64,000 bases of DNA from Chitinimonas sp036961565 (GCF_036961565.1 NZ_JBAMDD010000004.1:186001-250000), one strand, 5' to 3'; counted from the stretch's first letter, positions 1 through 8,114 are shown. The notes: a model not told the origin generated them from the sequence alone. Made by a program: numbers and translations.

Positions 1-377
1 AGGAAGGCACCGTACGTAAAACACTAGCCCTCTTAGAGATGCTGCAGAAGAAAGCTCTTGTACCTTATGCACCAAGGCTAAAATTTCGTGAGATTGCAGC
101 TCAGCGCAAGAAGACAAAAACCCCACCTGGATTTAAAGACGAAGGAGACGGCGATTTTTTTATTTGGGTTGATCTATTAACTGGGCTTCAAAAGGCCAAA
201 GCTGCCGGTCATGATTTCGACCTAGCAGTACTTATCTCGCATGACCAAAAGATCGATTGGAGCCGGGCTGGAATAGCTCATCCCATTCTTGTAGCAGAGG
301 CTAAGGCGCTAGTCGGCGTGCCATTTGAGATTTGGACCATTGAAAAGCTGGCAAGCGAGATCGCCAACGCCACATGA
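1..377 (+). CDS. PIN-like domain protein (DUF4935-like), C-terminal part
   Basis: The reading frame is open to the left edge, with codons in phase from base 3, so only the 3' part of the gene is present. The visible ~125 residues contain PPGFKDEGDGDFFIW followed by a strand ending in LISHDQKIDW and a final FEIWTIEKL. This order (PPGxxD, an acidic/aromatic GDxxIW helix, a hydrophobic strand with a D/K-DW turn, then an aromatic tail) matches the C-terminal half of PIN_8/DUF4935 nuclease-like domains as I know them. In those families the Asp residues help form the metal site. Base composition is clearly AT-richer than in the neighbours, which suggests horizontal acquisition. Function as a ribonuclease or defence component is inference. 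Confidence 0.55.
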   Translation, partial: EGTVRKTLALLEMLQKKALVPYAPRLKFREIAAQRKKTKTPPGFKDEGDGDFFIWVDLLTGLQKAKAAGHDFDLAVLISHDQKIDWSRAGIAHPILVAEAKALVGVPFEIWTIEKLASEIANAT

Positions 378-550
378 TATAGCTATGTCCTGGATAATCC
401 GGAAATGGCGTACATTTCCGCTGAATGGGCAATTAGTGCTGTAAACCGGCAGTGACCGCGCTTTCTCAGGGAGATGAAGACTTTCCTGAGGAGTGGAAGG
501 CTGCCAGAAATCGTCGGTTTAGCGCGCTTGTGTCCCCTACCCAAAAGTAA

Positions 551-578
551 AAACCCCTCTCCATCCAGAGAGGGGTTT
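551..578 (-). terminator. Rho-independent terminator of the DUF3103-like gene
   Basis: A 10-bp perfect stem (AAACCCCTCT at 551-560 with AGAGGGGTTT at 569-578) closes an 8-nt loop. Read on the minus strand it is followed by a run of T residues (TTTTTACTTTT). It lies about 60 bp beyond the stop of the minus-strand gene at 640. Confidence 0.85.
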
Positions 579-639
579 CCATCACCCTGCCCGCATACCA
601 GCAGGCAAGGCGCAAACCAGCGTCACCGCAACAGCGGTT

Positions 640-1812
640 TTATTGCTCGTTCAAGCGATACGGCGTCAGCGTCATCACCACATTGCCGCCTACCCCCGCC
701 CAATCGGTATAGGCACGGTTCTTTTCCAGGGTGTAGAACGCGTCCATATAGTCGTCGTCATTGGCGAACCAGTGGCTGGGCATGGCTTGCACAATGGCAT
801 TGGCTACCGTCGCGATAATGGCGAACTCCGGCTTGAACACACCCAGTATCTTCTCCACGCCCGAGGTCAGCGCCAGTACCAGGTCCTTGTAGTTGGTATT
901 GTCGTCATGCTCGTAGAACAGCACATTGGCTGCGGCATAACGGAAATCCGCCCACTGGATCAGGATCTGGTTGGGGTTGTAGGTGGTGCCCGAGTAATCC
1001 AGGTAAGGCATGTCTACCGCCACGATCTGCGCCTTGGCTTGGTCTGGCTGTACGCCCGACACCAGCGCGTACACCTCGGCCGCACCCGAGATCCAGGGTT
1101 CCTGGTCATCCTTGACCGAGATACGGTCCAGCTTGGCGGTATCGACATAGCCACCAGCCTGCGCCCGTGCTTGCTGGGCCAGCTTGCCCGGCGCGGTCTG
1201 CATGCCATGCTGACGCAAAGCCTGGTTGATCAGCTTGAGGCCGGCACGCATGTCTTCGCGGGCATCGATGTCGGCCACCAGCACCGGCACATTCGGTGCC
1301 GATCGGGCATCGAAGCGGTGCACATTGCCCTGGCGGTCGTAGGCTTCGATCACCTTCCATTGCTTGTCGTCGCCAGCGGGCTCAAAGGCCACCAGGGTAT
1401 TAGCCAGGCTGACCTCGGTGCTGGCCGTGGGCTGGTACAGCCGCACTTGCAGCAAGCCATCGCTATAGCCCTGCAGACCCTTGTGGCGCAGCGCCTCCTG
1501 ATCCAGCCGCTTCAGCCCCTGGCTGTTGACCACCTGCTTGCCGGCAAAGCGCTGTACCCGCTCATACTGGGCCAGCACATTCCGCAGCGACGCGGCCTTG
1601 GCCTGCCCTGGTTTGGCTTCGACCTTCATCCGCTGCGCTAGGCTGGCGGCAAAATCCGGGTCGTTCAGCAATTGCGATACTTCATGTGCAGCCTGGCGCT
1701 TTACCAGGTCTACCGGTGTAGCGACTGCATTCAGGTCTTCCGCCTGTACACCCAATGCCAGCAGGCAAGCAGCACCTACCAGGCAACGTCGGGCCAGATG
1801 TTTCACACTCAT
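640..1812 (-). CDS. Exported protein, DUF3103-like
   Basis: A 390-residue protein with a clear Sec signal peptide (basic start, hydrophobic LVGAACLLALG, cleavage near VQA-ED at about residue 25). AAGGAG lies just upstream of the ATG and fixes the start. The mature protein has a region with PVLVADIDAREDMRAG near the middle. Its acidic, aromatic C-terminus (DDDYMDAFYTLEKN, then GNVVMTLTPYRL) resembles the ends of DUF3103 proteins known mainly from Vibrio and other gammaproteobacteria. I see no catalytic motif. It is a single-gene unit with its own terminator. The family call is from remembered pattern similarity and no function can be assigned. Confidence 0.6.
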   Translation of the reverse strand: MSVKHLARRCLVGAACLLALGVQAEDLNAVATPVDLVKRQAAHEVSQLLNDPDFAASLAQRMKVEAKPGQAKAASLRNVLAQYERVQRFAGKQVVNSQGLKRLDQEALRHKGLQGYSDGLLQVRLYQPTASTEVSLANTLVAFEPAGDDKQWKVIEAYDRQGNVHRFDARSAPNVPVLVADIDAREDMRAGLKLINQALRQHGMQTAPGKLAQQARAQAGGYVDTAKLDRISVKDDQEPWISGAAEVYALVSGVQPDQAKAQIVAVDMPYLDYSGTTYNPNQILIQWADFRYAAANVLFYEHDDNTNYKDLVLALTSGVEKILGVFKPEFAIIATVANAIVQAMPSHWFANDDDYMDAFYTLEKNRAYTDWAGVGGNVVMTLTPYRLNEQ

Positions 1813-2100
1813 GATTTCTCCTTAAGTTTTTATGGGTACTACATCGGTACGCTTTATCTCTACCAAGCGACCGATAGGCAAAACCTTAGTTGAGAGATCA
1901 TGACAAATCAATATTTTGACGAAAATAATTCTCGCCAGAAAAATCGGGAAGCACCCTATGCCAGCCGCTTGGAAATCGCGAGGTACCCAGCCAAGTACCC
2001 GATATCTAAAAGGAAAATAGCGCGCATCATCCTGCCACAACCGCCGGCCAGGCCCTACTGGTAGAAGTAATGGGCTTTGTGGATAAAACCACGCCGTCCA

Positions 2101-2122
2101 TATACATTTGTGTAAATGTATA
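2101..2122. promoter_or_regulatory. Perfect dyad resembling an AcrR/TetR-family efflux operator
   Basis: TATACATTT (2101-2109) and AAATGTATA (2114-2122) form a perfect 9-bp inverted repeat around GTGT. The core closely resembles the E. coli AcrR operator upstream of acrA (ACATTTGTGAATGT core, established knowledge). TTGTGG at 2078-2083, 17 bp and TATACA at 2101-2106 would make a weak sigma-70 promoter overlapping the dyad. No TetR gene or efflux operon is adjacent. The nearest gene is a MarR regulator 180 bp away. Confidence 0.55.
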
Positions 2123-2187
2123 CAGGCATGCTAGTTTTAGCCCTGCGAACTCCGGCCCAGGCCGGCAGCGAACAGAGCAGCTTCCAC

Positions 2188-2212
2188 CAGCGCCTCCGGG
2201 CGCTGTTTTTTT
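2188..2212 (+). terminator. Rho-independent terminator, no upstream plus-strand gene
   Basis: CAGCGCC (2188-2194), a TCCG loop and GGCGCTG (2199-2205) are followed directly by seven T residues. It is a strong intrinsic terminator on the plus strand. The only plus-strand candidate it could serve is a ~100-nt transcript starting near the dyad at 2101-2122. Confidence 0.8.
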
Positions 2213-2301
2213 CTGTGCCCGCCCATCCCCCACCGGCTCTTGGTGAAATAGTTCGCCGCAAGCTCTAGAATCCGCCCATTCCCTTACTACGGCGCAAGCC
2301 A

Positions 2302-2784
2302 ATGCCTCGCCCCGACCACCCTCTGGATGTAGAAGTACTGCAACAGTTCCGGCTGATTTTCCAATCCGTGCGCAAGCATTTTCAGTCGGTAGAGAAGCAA
2401 TGCGGCATCTCTGGTTCGCAGCTCTGGGCCCTGGCTCGTATTGCCCAGCAGCCAGGCCAACGGGTTACCGAACTGGCCCGCGCCATGGCCATACATCAAT
2501 CCACCGCCAGCAATCTGATAGAAGACCTGGTGCGCCAAGGCTTGATACGGCGCGAGCGCAGCCAGCAGGATCAACGCGCGGTACTGCTGCACCCTACCGA
2601 GCAAGGCCTGGCCGTCTATCAACGTGCCCCGCAGCCGCTGCGCGGACTCCTGCCCGACGCCTTGGAAAAGCTCGACCCCGCCGTCTTGCACGCGCTGCAC
2701 GCCCAACTGGACACCCTCATCCGCGCCATGGGCCAGGATGTCGACCCCAAGGCCAAGCACACACCGCTATCGGATATACACTAG
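2302..2784 (+). CDS. MarR-family transcriptional regulator
   Basis: A 160-residue winged helix-turn-helix protein. N-terminal dimerisation helices precede ISGSQLWALARIAQQPGQ, the recognition region LARAMAIHQSTASNLIEDLV (about 65-85) and the wing with LIRRERSQQDQRAVLLHPTEQG, the D/R pattern that is the MarR family hallmark. The C-terminal helix closes the dimer. MarR proteins usually respond to phenolic or other small ligands and repress nearby genes or themselves. No obvious target follows: the next gene is an orphan hypothetical 250 bp downstream. Whether it acts on the orphan dyad at 2101-2122 cannot be told; that dyad looks more TetR-like. Confidence 0.9.
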   Translation: MPRPDHPLDVEVLQQFRLIFQSVRKHFQSVEKQCGISGSQLWALARIAQQPGQRVTELARAMAIHQSTASNLIEDLVRQGLIRRERSQQDQRAVLLHPTEQGLAVYQRAPQPLRGLLPDALEKLDPAVLHALHAQLDTLIRAMGQDVDPKAKHTPLSDIH

Positions 2785-3030
2785 CTGGTTGGCGGGCGGA
2801 GAGTGGCAATACCTGGACAGTCTTCAGATTCCGGGGTAGCTGCCCACCTACACCGACGCATTCTCAGCGCTTCAAGAATGCCGCGCTGGTGATGGCAGCT
2901 TGCGGTTGATACGCTTCCAGCCAGATCGAAATTGCTATGTCACGTCTCGGCCAGAAGCGGAAGGTCGAGAACCCTCCCAAAAGCGGTCACATGCTCGTCC
3001 TTCAAGTCCTCAAGAAACACTAGGTGCCAT

Positions 3031-3387
3031 ATGTCGTCCACGCTCTCATACGCACAACACTGGATCGAACGAGCTTGGTCGGAAATGGGCCAAAACTTCG
3101 AGGCGAATCTTGTGCCGGTCTCTCGGTTTGACCGACTTGAAGTTGACGATATGGCGTTTCCATTCAAGAACGTCGCACTTGAGTCTTGGTGCTTGAAGGA
3201 TGGGGTGCTAGTGAAAGATCCAAGTGCAAAGATAGTTCGTGTTCCTTTTATCGCGTTCTCGGTTGATGACAAGGAGAACACTATGAACATTCAGGTCCAT
3301 TGGGCCGGTCGTTGTGGCTACGGTTTCGAGATCGTATTCGAAGAACATGGTAGCGTTCTCAATCAGAAAATGCGGTGGATTTCCTGA
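3031..3387 (+). CDS. Hypothetical protein (118 aa)
   Basis: I do not recognise this protein. It starts at ATG 3031; an upstream in-frame start at 2932 would add 33 residues of low-quality Ser/Arg-rich sequence. The protein is mixed alpha/beta in appearance, with no signal peptide or membrane segment. It has an acidic C-terminal half (VPFIAFSVDDKENTMNIQV, then GYGFEIVFEEHG). Composition is AT-richer than the core genome and it stands alone, so it may be a recently acquired gene, perhaps an immunity-type or orphan accessory protein. That last point is speculation. Confidence 0.5.
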   Translation: MSSTLSYAQHWIERAWSEMGQNFEANLVPVSRFDRLEVDDMAFPFKNVALESWCLKDGVLVKDPSAKIVRVPFIAFSVDDKENTMNIQVHWAGRCGYGFEIVFEEHGSVLNQKMRWIS

Positions 3388-3652
3388 CCCAACAGCCGCC
3401 TAGCCATTGCATTGAGGGTGCCTGCACGCCGGGCTTGCATGCACCTTCTGTCCTTTGGGCTCTGGCTGCCCCTCACTTACCAGCGCTTTGGTCAGCCTGA
3501 GCCAGCACGACTGACAGCGACCACCAGCGTCCGCACTCAACCCAGCCCAGACGCCGCCACGCCACACATCCCGCCCCAACCCTAGCTTGCATTCGCACTG
3601 GCGCACGCTTGTTGGCATCATGCGCAGCAATTGCAATTCACGAGACTCGCGC

Positions 3653-5122
3653 ATGAAGTACCTGCTCCTCCCCCTCGCAGCGGCCATCCTCACCGGCTGC
3701 GCCAATCTATCGACCAGCCAGCCCGGCAGCCGCCTGGATGGATCGGGCTATCCCGTCGAAGTCTGTGCGCCGCGCTATGCCGGGGTTGCCGCCAGTTGCC
3801 AGCTGTCGGGCGCAGGCAGCAAGCAGGTCTGGCGGGCCAACCTCATCAGCGATGGCAAGCTCTATATCGGTGGCGCCCTGCGTGTAGGCAGCGATGGCAA
3901 GATAGAAGCTACCGGCTGCCAAGTTGCCAACGACGATGCCGTCGTGGTCGACTGCCCCGGCGCCTTGCTATCTGCCGGCCTGATCAACTTGCACGAGCAT
4001 ATCGACTACAGCTATCAGCAACCGCCACAGCCGCCCAAGCTCACCTGGCAGCATCGGCACGAGTGGCGCAAGCTACTGCCGGCCGAGCGTGGTTTTGAAG
4101 GCGACGCCCCCAAAGACCCCCAGGCCCGTACCGAGGTATCCGAACGCGCCATGCTGAGGCATGCCCTCAGCGGCACTACTGCCCTGGCAGGCGCCAAGGA
4201 CTACCGCGTGTTCCTGCGCAATCTCAAGCTGGTAGACGGCCAATTGGCCACGCCTGCAGGCAAGCCCGTCACCGACAACACCTTCCCGCTCAACGATGCC
4301 CGCAGCATGCAATGGCCGCTGGCCCCCTGCACCCGCGAGCAGCTCGCCCAGATCAAGTTCGACCCCGCCCACCCCTATGTGCCCCACGTAGGAGAAGGCA
4401 CCAACGACGGCGCCCGACATGAGATCGATTGCGTACTGGACGCCATACGCGACAAAGCCAGCCCCAGCGCCTTCATCCACGCAGTGGCGGTCGCCGGCCC
4501 ACAACTGCAGCGCCTGGCCGAGCAGAAAGTCGCCGTCGTCGCCTCGCCCCGCTCCAACTTCCAGCTCTATGGCCGCACAGCTCCTCTGGCCGAGTTCAAG
4601 CAGGCCGGCGTCAATATCGCCCTGGGCACCGATTGGTCGCCCTCCGGCTCGCTGACCGAACTGGACGAAGCCCGCTGCCTGGCCCGCTACAACCGCGACA
4701 GCCTGCAAAGCCTGTTCAGCGGCGCCGACATCCACCGCATGATGACCGAGAACGCCGCAGCCGCCGTCGGCCTGCAGGGCCAACTCGGCAAACTGGCCGT
4801 GGGCGAGCAGGCCGATTTCGTCCTGTTCGATACCGAAGCCCGCCCCTCGCTCGGCGCCGTCCTGGAACACAGCGCCTTGCGCCAGACCCTCGCGGTCTTC
4901 ATCGGTGGCCGGGCAGCCAGCCTGCCCAGCAGCTGGGCCGGCAAGCTCCCGCAACTGGAACACTGCATGGCCGACCCCCGCGACCTGTGCGGCCAGCAGC
5001 GCACCATCTGCGGCGCCCACCCCCAACGCAACCTGGCCCAGCTACTGCAGCAAGCCACCTACACCATAGACGACGCCAAAATCTGCCAACCGCAGCCAAC
5101 CAACGATTGCGTGCTGCGCTAA
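3653..5122 (+). CDS. Amidohydrolase-family lipoprotein
   Basis: A 489-residue protein starting at ATG 3653, chosen because it opens a lipoprotein signal (MKYLLLPLAAAILTGC; lipobox LTGC). A short beta-sandwich follows, then the amidohydrolase barrel: LINLHEHIDY supplies the HxH metal pair, FIHAVAVAG a later His, and LGTDWSPSGS the barrel-end Asp. The C-terminal LAVGEQADFVLFD is the usual closing segment of imidazolonepropionase/chlorohydrolase-like enzymes (TRZ/ATZ type). It is predicted to hydrolyse a cyclic amide or deaminate a ring substrate on the periplasmic side; the substrate is unknown. Its TAA stop at 5120-5122 is also the left copy of the duplication flanking the adjacent repeat element. 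Confidence 0.85.
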   Translation: MKYLLLPLAAAILTGCANLSTSQPGSRLDGSGYPVEVCAPRYAGVAASCQLSGAGSKQVWRANLISDGKLYIGGALRVGSDGKIEATGCQVANDDAVVVDCPGALLSAGLINLHEHIDYSYQQPPQPPKLTWQHRHEWRKLLPAERGFEGDAPKDPQARTEVSERAMLRHALSGTTALAGAKDYRVFLRNLKLVDGQLATPAGKPVTDNTFPLNDARSMQWPLAPCTREQLAQIKFDPAHPYVPHVGEGTNDGARHEIDCVLDAIRDKASPSAFIHAVAVAGPQLQRLAEQKVAVVASPRSNFQLYGRTAPLAEFKQAGVNIALGTDWSPSGSLTELDEARCLARYNRDSLQSLFSGADIHRMMTENAAAAVGLQGQLGKLAVGEQADFVLFDTEARPSLGAVLEHSALRQTLAVFIGGRAASLPSSWAGKLPQLEHCMADPRDLCGQQRTICGAHPQRNLAQLLQQATYTIDDAKICQPQPTNDCVLR

Positions 5123-5388
5123 GAGCCTGTTTAAAGACTTTTCGCCGCGTCGTTCGCAACCTTGCCGGATGAAGGGCAAGGCGCAAGCCGCGCAGCGGTA
5201 CGGGTACCGTAAGCGGCTTGCAACGCCGCCATTCGCCGGCAAGGCTGCGAACCCGTAGGGCTGATCTGGAAAACGGCCATCCACTGCGTTGTGGCGCTTG
5301 GCAATAACTGGTTATTGCCTGCGCACCACGCCTTGTGCCTGGCCTTTTTCCAGATCAGCGACACGGCGAAAAGACTTTGAACAGGCTC
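5123..5388. mobile_element. MITE-like element with terminal inverted repeats and two hairpin arms
   Basis: The ends are inverted repeats: positions 5122-5147 (AGAGCCTGTTTAAAGACTTT...) match the reverse complement of 5364-5389 at 24 of 26 bases. TAA flanks both sides (5120-5122 and 5389-5391), giving a 3-bp target duplication of the TNA type known for the IS1031 group of the IS5 family, whose ends often begin GAGCCTG. Inside are two long hairpins. Arm A pairs 5152-5168 with 5236-5252, with nested GCAAGCCGC/GCGGCTTGC and CGGTAC/GTACCG. Arm B pairs 5261-5273 with 5346-5358 and ends in GGCAATAAC/GTTATTGCC. There is no coding capacity. Assignment to the IS5 family is inference. Confidence 0.75.
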
Positions 5389-5464
5389 TAAGACACGAAC
5401 TGAAATCGGTGTTGGGGTATGCGCAACTGCACAGGCGCCAGGGCAACCGGATAGCGCCTGGCAG

Positions 5465-6343
5465 CTAACCCGCCATTGCGCTCCCCAGGGTCTGTTGCAG
5501 TAGCTGAAACACCACCTTGATACGCATCGTCTCGCGCAAATCGGGGTGGATCAGCAGCCAGAGGGCCGTTGCGCACTCGGGTATGGGCTCCCCCACCCGC
5601 TGCAGTGAGGTAGCGGCATCACCGAGTATGCAGGGCAGTACCGCCAAACCCAGGCCGTGGATACAGGCTTCCCGCACCAGGCCAAAGCTGCTGGTGCGGT
5701 AGCCCACCTGCTCCAGCGGCTGGCGCGCAGCCAGCCAGCGCAGGGTGCGGTGGCCGCTGTAGGTATCGTCCAGCGCAATCCACGCATGCTCATCTGGCGC
5801 CAGCGCTGTAGTGGCAGCCAGATAGGGCCGCGCACCGTAAACGCAAAAGTCCAGCGGTGCGATACGCTTACCTATCAGGTAATCAGGCGGTTGCGAGGTG
5901 GGGCGGATGGCGATATCGGCATCACGCTTCGATAGATTGGCCGAGCGATTATCGACCTCTACCGTCAGGCTGATCTGCGGATACTGCCGTCGGCACTGCG
6001 CAATGATGGGTTGCAGCAGCGCAAGGGCTATGGTGTCTGTGGTGGAGATACGCACCTGCCCGCTGGGGCGCATATCTCGCCCTGCCACTCGTAACAAGGC
6101 CTGGGTAGCCGTACTGTCCATCTCGGCCCCCGCCCGTATCAGCTCATCCCCTGCCGCAGTAGCGTGGTAGCGACCACCGCTGCGCTCGAACAGCCGCACG
6201 CCAAGGCGGCCCTCCAGCTGATTCAGCCGCCGGAACACCGTGGCATGGTTCACCCCCATACGCCTGGCGGCCCCAGCCAGCGAGCCACTTTCCCCTATCC
6301 AGGCAACCAGGCGCAGATCGTTCAGGTCTTCCACTTCTTGCAT
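5465..6343 (-). CDS. LysR-family transcriptional regulator
   Basis: A 292-residue protein with the LysR winged helix-turn-helix at the N-terminus: SGSLAGAARRMGVNHATVFRRL (about 20-41) is the recognition unit, followed by LEGRLGVRLFER. The C-terminal two-lobed effector domain starts near residue 90 (SGQVRISTTDTIALALLQP). The gene is divergent from the metallo-beta-lactamase-fold gene at 6435 with 91 bp between the starts, the usual layout for a LysR regulator controlling its divergent neighbour and itself. The effector is unknown. The family call is firm; the target is inferred from position. Confidence 0.92.
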   Translation of the reverse strand: MQEVEDLNDLRLVAWIGESGSLAGAARRMGVNHATVFRRLNQLEGRLGVRLFERSGGRYHATAAGDELIRAGAEMDSTATQALLRVAGRDMRPSGQVRISTTDTIALALLQPIIAQCRRQYPQISLTVEVDNRSANLSKRDADIAIRPTSQPPDYLIGKRIAPLDFCVYGARPYLAATTALAPDEHAWIALDDTYSGHRTLRWLAARQPLEQVGYRTSSFGLVREACIHGLGLAVLPCILGDAATSLQRVGEPIPECATALWLLIHPDLRETMRIKVVFQLLQQTLGSAMAG

Positions 6344-6367
6344 TTTTGCAAACTCAGCTTTTTGTTA

Positions 6368-6386
6368 TTGGCAATTCTATTGCAAA
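6368..6386. promoter_or_regulatory. Candidate LysR-type operator in the divergent promoter
   Basis: The lysR/metallo-beta-lactamase intergenic region holds GCAAT-TCT-ATTGC (6371-6383) within ATTGGCAATTCTATTGCAAA, a dyad with the general T-N11-A form that LysR regulators bind. A possible -10 for the plus-strand gene is TAGAAT at 6398-6403. Confidence 0.35.
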
Positions 6387-6434
6387 TATCGAAAACATAG
6401 AATGCAGCCATCCCAACCAGAGCTGGAGACCAAC

Positions 6435-7403
6435 ATGAAACACAATCTGATCAGCACCACCCTTGCCGTACTGTTTGCGGTGGGCACGGCCCACGCCGCC
6501 GAGCCCATCTGGGATGGCAACACCGTGCAGATGGTGAGCGAGAAGCTGGGCGATGGCACCTATGCCTTCTATGCCGACAATGCCCGCGAGCTGAACGCCA
6601 AGGGGGGTGCAGCCGCCACCAGCGGCGGCCTCATCGTGGGCAGCAAGGGGGCGCTGCTGGTCGAGACCATGCTCAACCAGCGCCTCAACACGCAAGTGCA
6701 GGCACTCAGCCAGAAACTGGGCAAGAAACCGCTGCTCTACGCCGTCAACACCAGCGCACACGGCGACCATGCCTACGGCAATATGTATCTGCCTGCCGGT
6801 ACCGTCGTCGTGCAGCATGCCCATACCCGACGCTATATGGATCATCACCTGGCCGACGACAAGGCCTTCATGATCAAGCACTTCGGCACCGGCCGAGGTA
6901 TCGAGGAGATCAAGGCACGTACCGGCGATGTGTTGGTACCCGCTGGCGGCACAGTCAGCCTGGACCTTGGGGGCAAGACCGTAGACGTAATGGATTTCGG
7001 CTTTGCCCAGACCGGCGGCGACCTGTGGGTATGGGAACCCCAGGCCAAGGTCCTGTGGGCCGGCAACGCAATCATCGCCAGCAAGCCGGCCCTGCCCTGG
7101 CTGCTGGACGGCAAGCTGGAAGCCACACTGGCCACGCTGCGCCGCGTCTACGATTTCCTGCCGGCCGATGCACGCATCGTCCCCGGCCATGGCGTACCCT
7201 TGGCCAAGGAAGACCTGAAGTGGCACATCGACTACCTGGCCACCGTGCATGCCCAGGTCAAGGCCGCCGTAGCGCAGGGCCTTAGCCTGGAACAGACAGT
7301 CAAGCAGGTCGCCATGCCAGAGTTCGCAGGCTACGCCTTGTTTGGCTGGGTACACCCCGGCCTGAACGTACCCGCCGCCTACAAGGACTTGAGCAACAAG
7401 TAG
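6435..7403 (+). CDS. Exported metallo-beta-lactamase-fold protein with altered metal ligands
   Basis: Starts at ATG 6435 with a Sec signal (TLAVLFAVGTAHAAEP, cleavage after AHA). The fold is recognisable: VNTSAHGDHAYGN (about 112-124), VVVQHAHTRRYM, LWAGNAIIAS and VPGHGVPL. Compared with the canonical HxHxDH motif and the bridging Asp of relatives such as the quinoprotein-relay hydrolases (NTHxHGDH and TGD), the first His is Ser and the bridging Asp is Asn. Other relatives with NTS-HGDH may exist, so this could be a subfamily trait. About 322 residues. It is divergent from, and probably controlled by, the LysR gene. The substrate is unknown. Confidence 0.8.
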   Translation: MKHNLISTTLAVLFAVGTAHAAEPIWDGNTVQMVSEKLGDGTYAFYADNARELNAKGGAAATSGGLIVGSKGALLVETMLNQRLNTQVQALSQKLGKKPLLYAVNTSAHGDHAYGNMYLPAGTVVVQHAHTRRYMDHHLADDKAFMIKHFGTGRGIEEIKARTGDVLVPAGGTVSLDLGGKTVDVMDFGFAQTGGDLWVWEPQAKVLWAGNAIIASKPALPWLLDGKLEATLATLRRVYDFLPADARIVPGHGVPLAKEDLKWHIDYLATVHAQVKAAVAQGLSLEQTVKQVAMPEFAGYALFGWVHPGLNVPAAYKDLSNK

Positions 7404-7420
7404 GCGCAGCACAGCAAAAA

Positions 7421-7451
7421 GGCGGTGCCGGATTCTGGTATCCGCACCGCC
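7421..7451 (-). terminator. Terminator of the tonB-exbB-exbD operon
   Basis: GGCGGTGC..GGAT and ATCC.GCACCGCC form a long stem with a six-base TCTGGT loop. On the minus strand the stem is followed by CCTTTTTGC, a proper U-tract, so it ends the minus-strand operon. It may act less efficiently for the plus-strand gene ending at 7403. Confidence 0.75.
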
Positions 7452-7511
7452 CTTACGCATTGCGCTGCCACTCGACGGTGAGGCCAACCTTCAAGCACCC
7501 CATCACCCCAG

Positions 7512-7688
7512 CTAACGCCTATGCACCACCACCGTATGCAGCCTGCCCACCGACGGCACCTTGGTGCAGGTATCCGCAGCGCAACCGCCCTGCCGGCGGT
7601 AGCTGCAGCGCAGGCAGGGGTCTACCCGCCAAGCCAGCCAGCCTACTCCCAAGGCAACACCCAGCAGTAGCAGGCCGGCCATGATCAT
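7512..7688 (-). CDS. Small four-cysteine membrane protein at the end of the tonB operon
   Basis: A 58-residue frame begins one base after the exbD stop (ATG 7688; a second ATG at 7682) and ends before the operon terminator. It has an N-terminal hydrophobic helix (MAGLLLLGVALGVGWLAW), then VDPCLRCSYRRQGGCAADTC, a Cx2C-x7-Cx4C arrangement, and a short basic tail. The tight spacing, one strong transmembrane segment and grouped cysteines argue for a real gene. The motif could bind iron, zinc or an Fe-S cluster, which would suit an iron-uptake operon. I do not recognise the family. Function is inference. Confidence 0.6.
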   Translation of the reverse strand: MIMAGLLLLGVALGVGWLAWRVDPCLRCSYRRQGGCAADTCTKVPSVGRLHTVVVHRR

Positions 7689-7689
7689 G

Positions 7690-8112
<423 letters not shown>

Positions 8113-8114
8113 GA

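Larger units (their letters stand above)
1813..2301. other. 489-bp intergenic region without a convincing gene
   Basis: Short open frames here lack ribosome-binding sites and recognisable sequence. The left part (about 1813-2040) is AT-rich and holds the promoter region of the minus-strand DUF3103-like gene. The right part carries an isolated perfect operator-like dyad (2101-2122), a small hairpin (CCGGC/GCCGG, 2152-2165) and a strong plus-strand terminator (2188-2212). The MarR gene starts at 2302. The arrangement looks like a regulatory remnant or a short non-coding transcript unit. Confidence 0.6.

Noticed and set aside
437..550. A 37-codon frame ending in VSPTQK just after the PIN-like gene
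   Set aside because: It has no good ribosome-binding site, no known pattern and a start only as GTG; it is more likely a gene remnant or chance.
643..1641. Long antisense frame over the DUF3103-like gene
   Set aside because: It is the high-GC shadow of a real gene that has a signal peptide, ribosome-binding site and terminator on the other strand.
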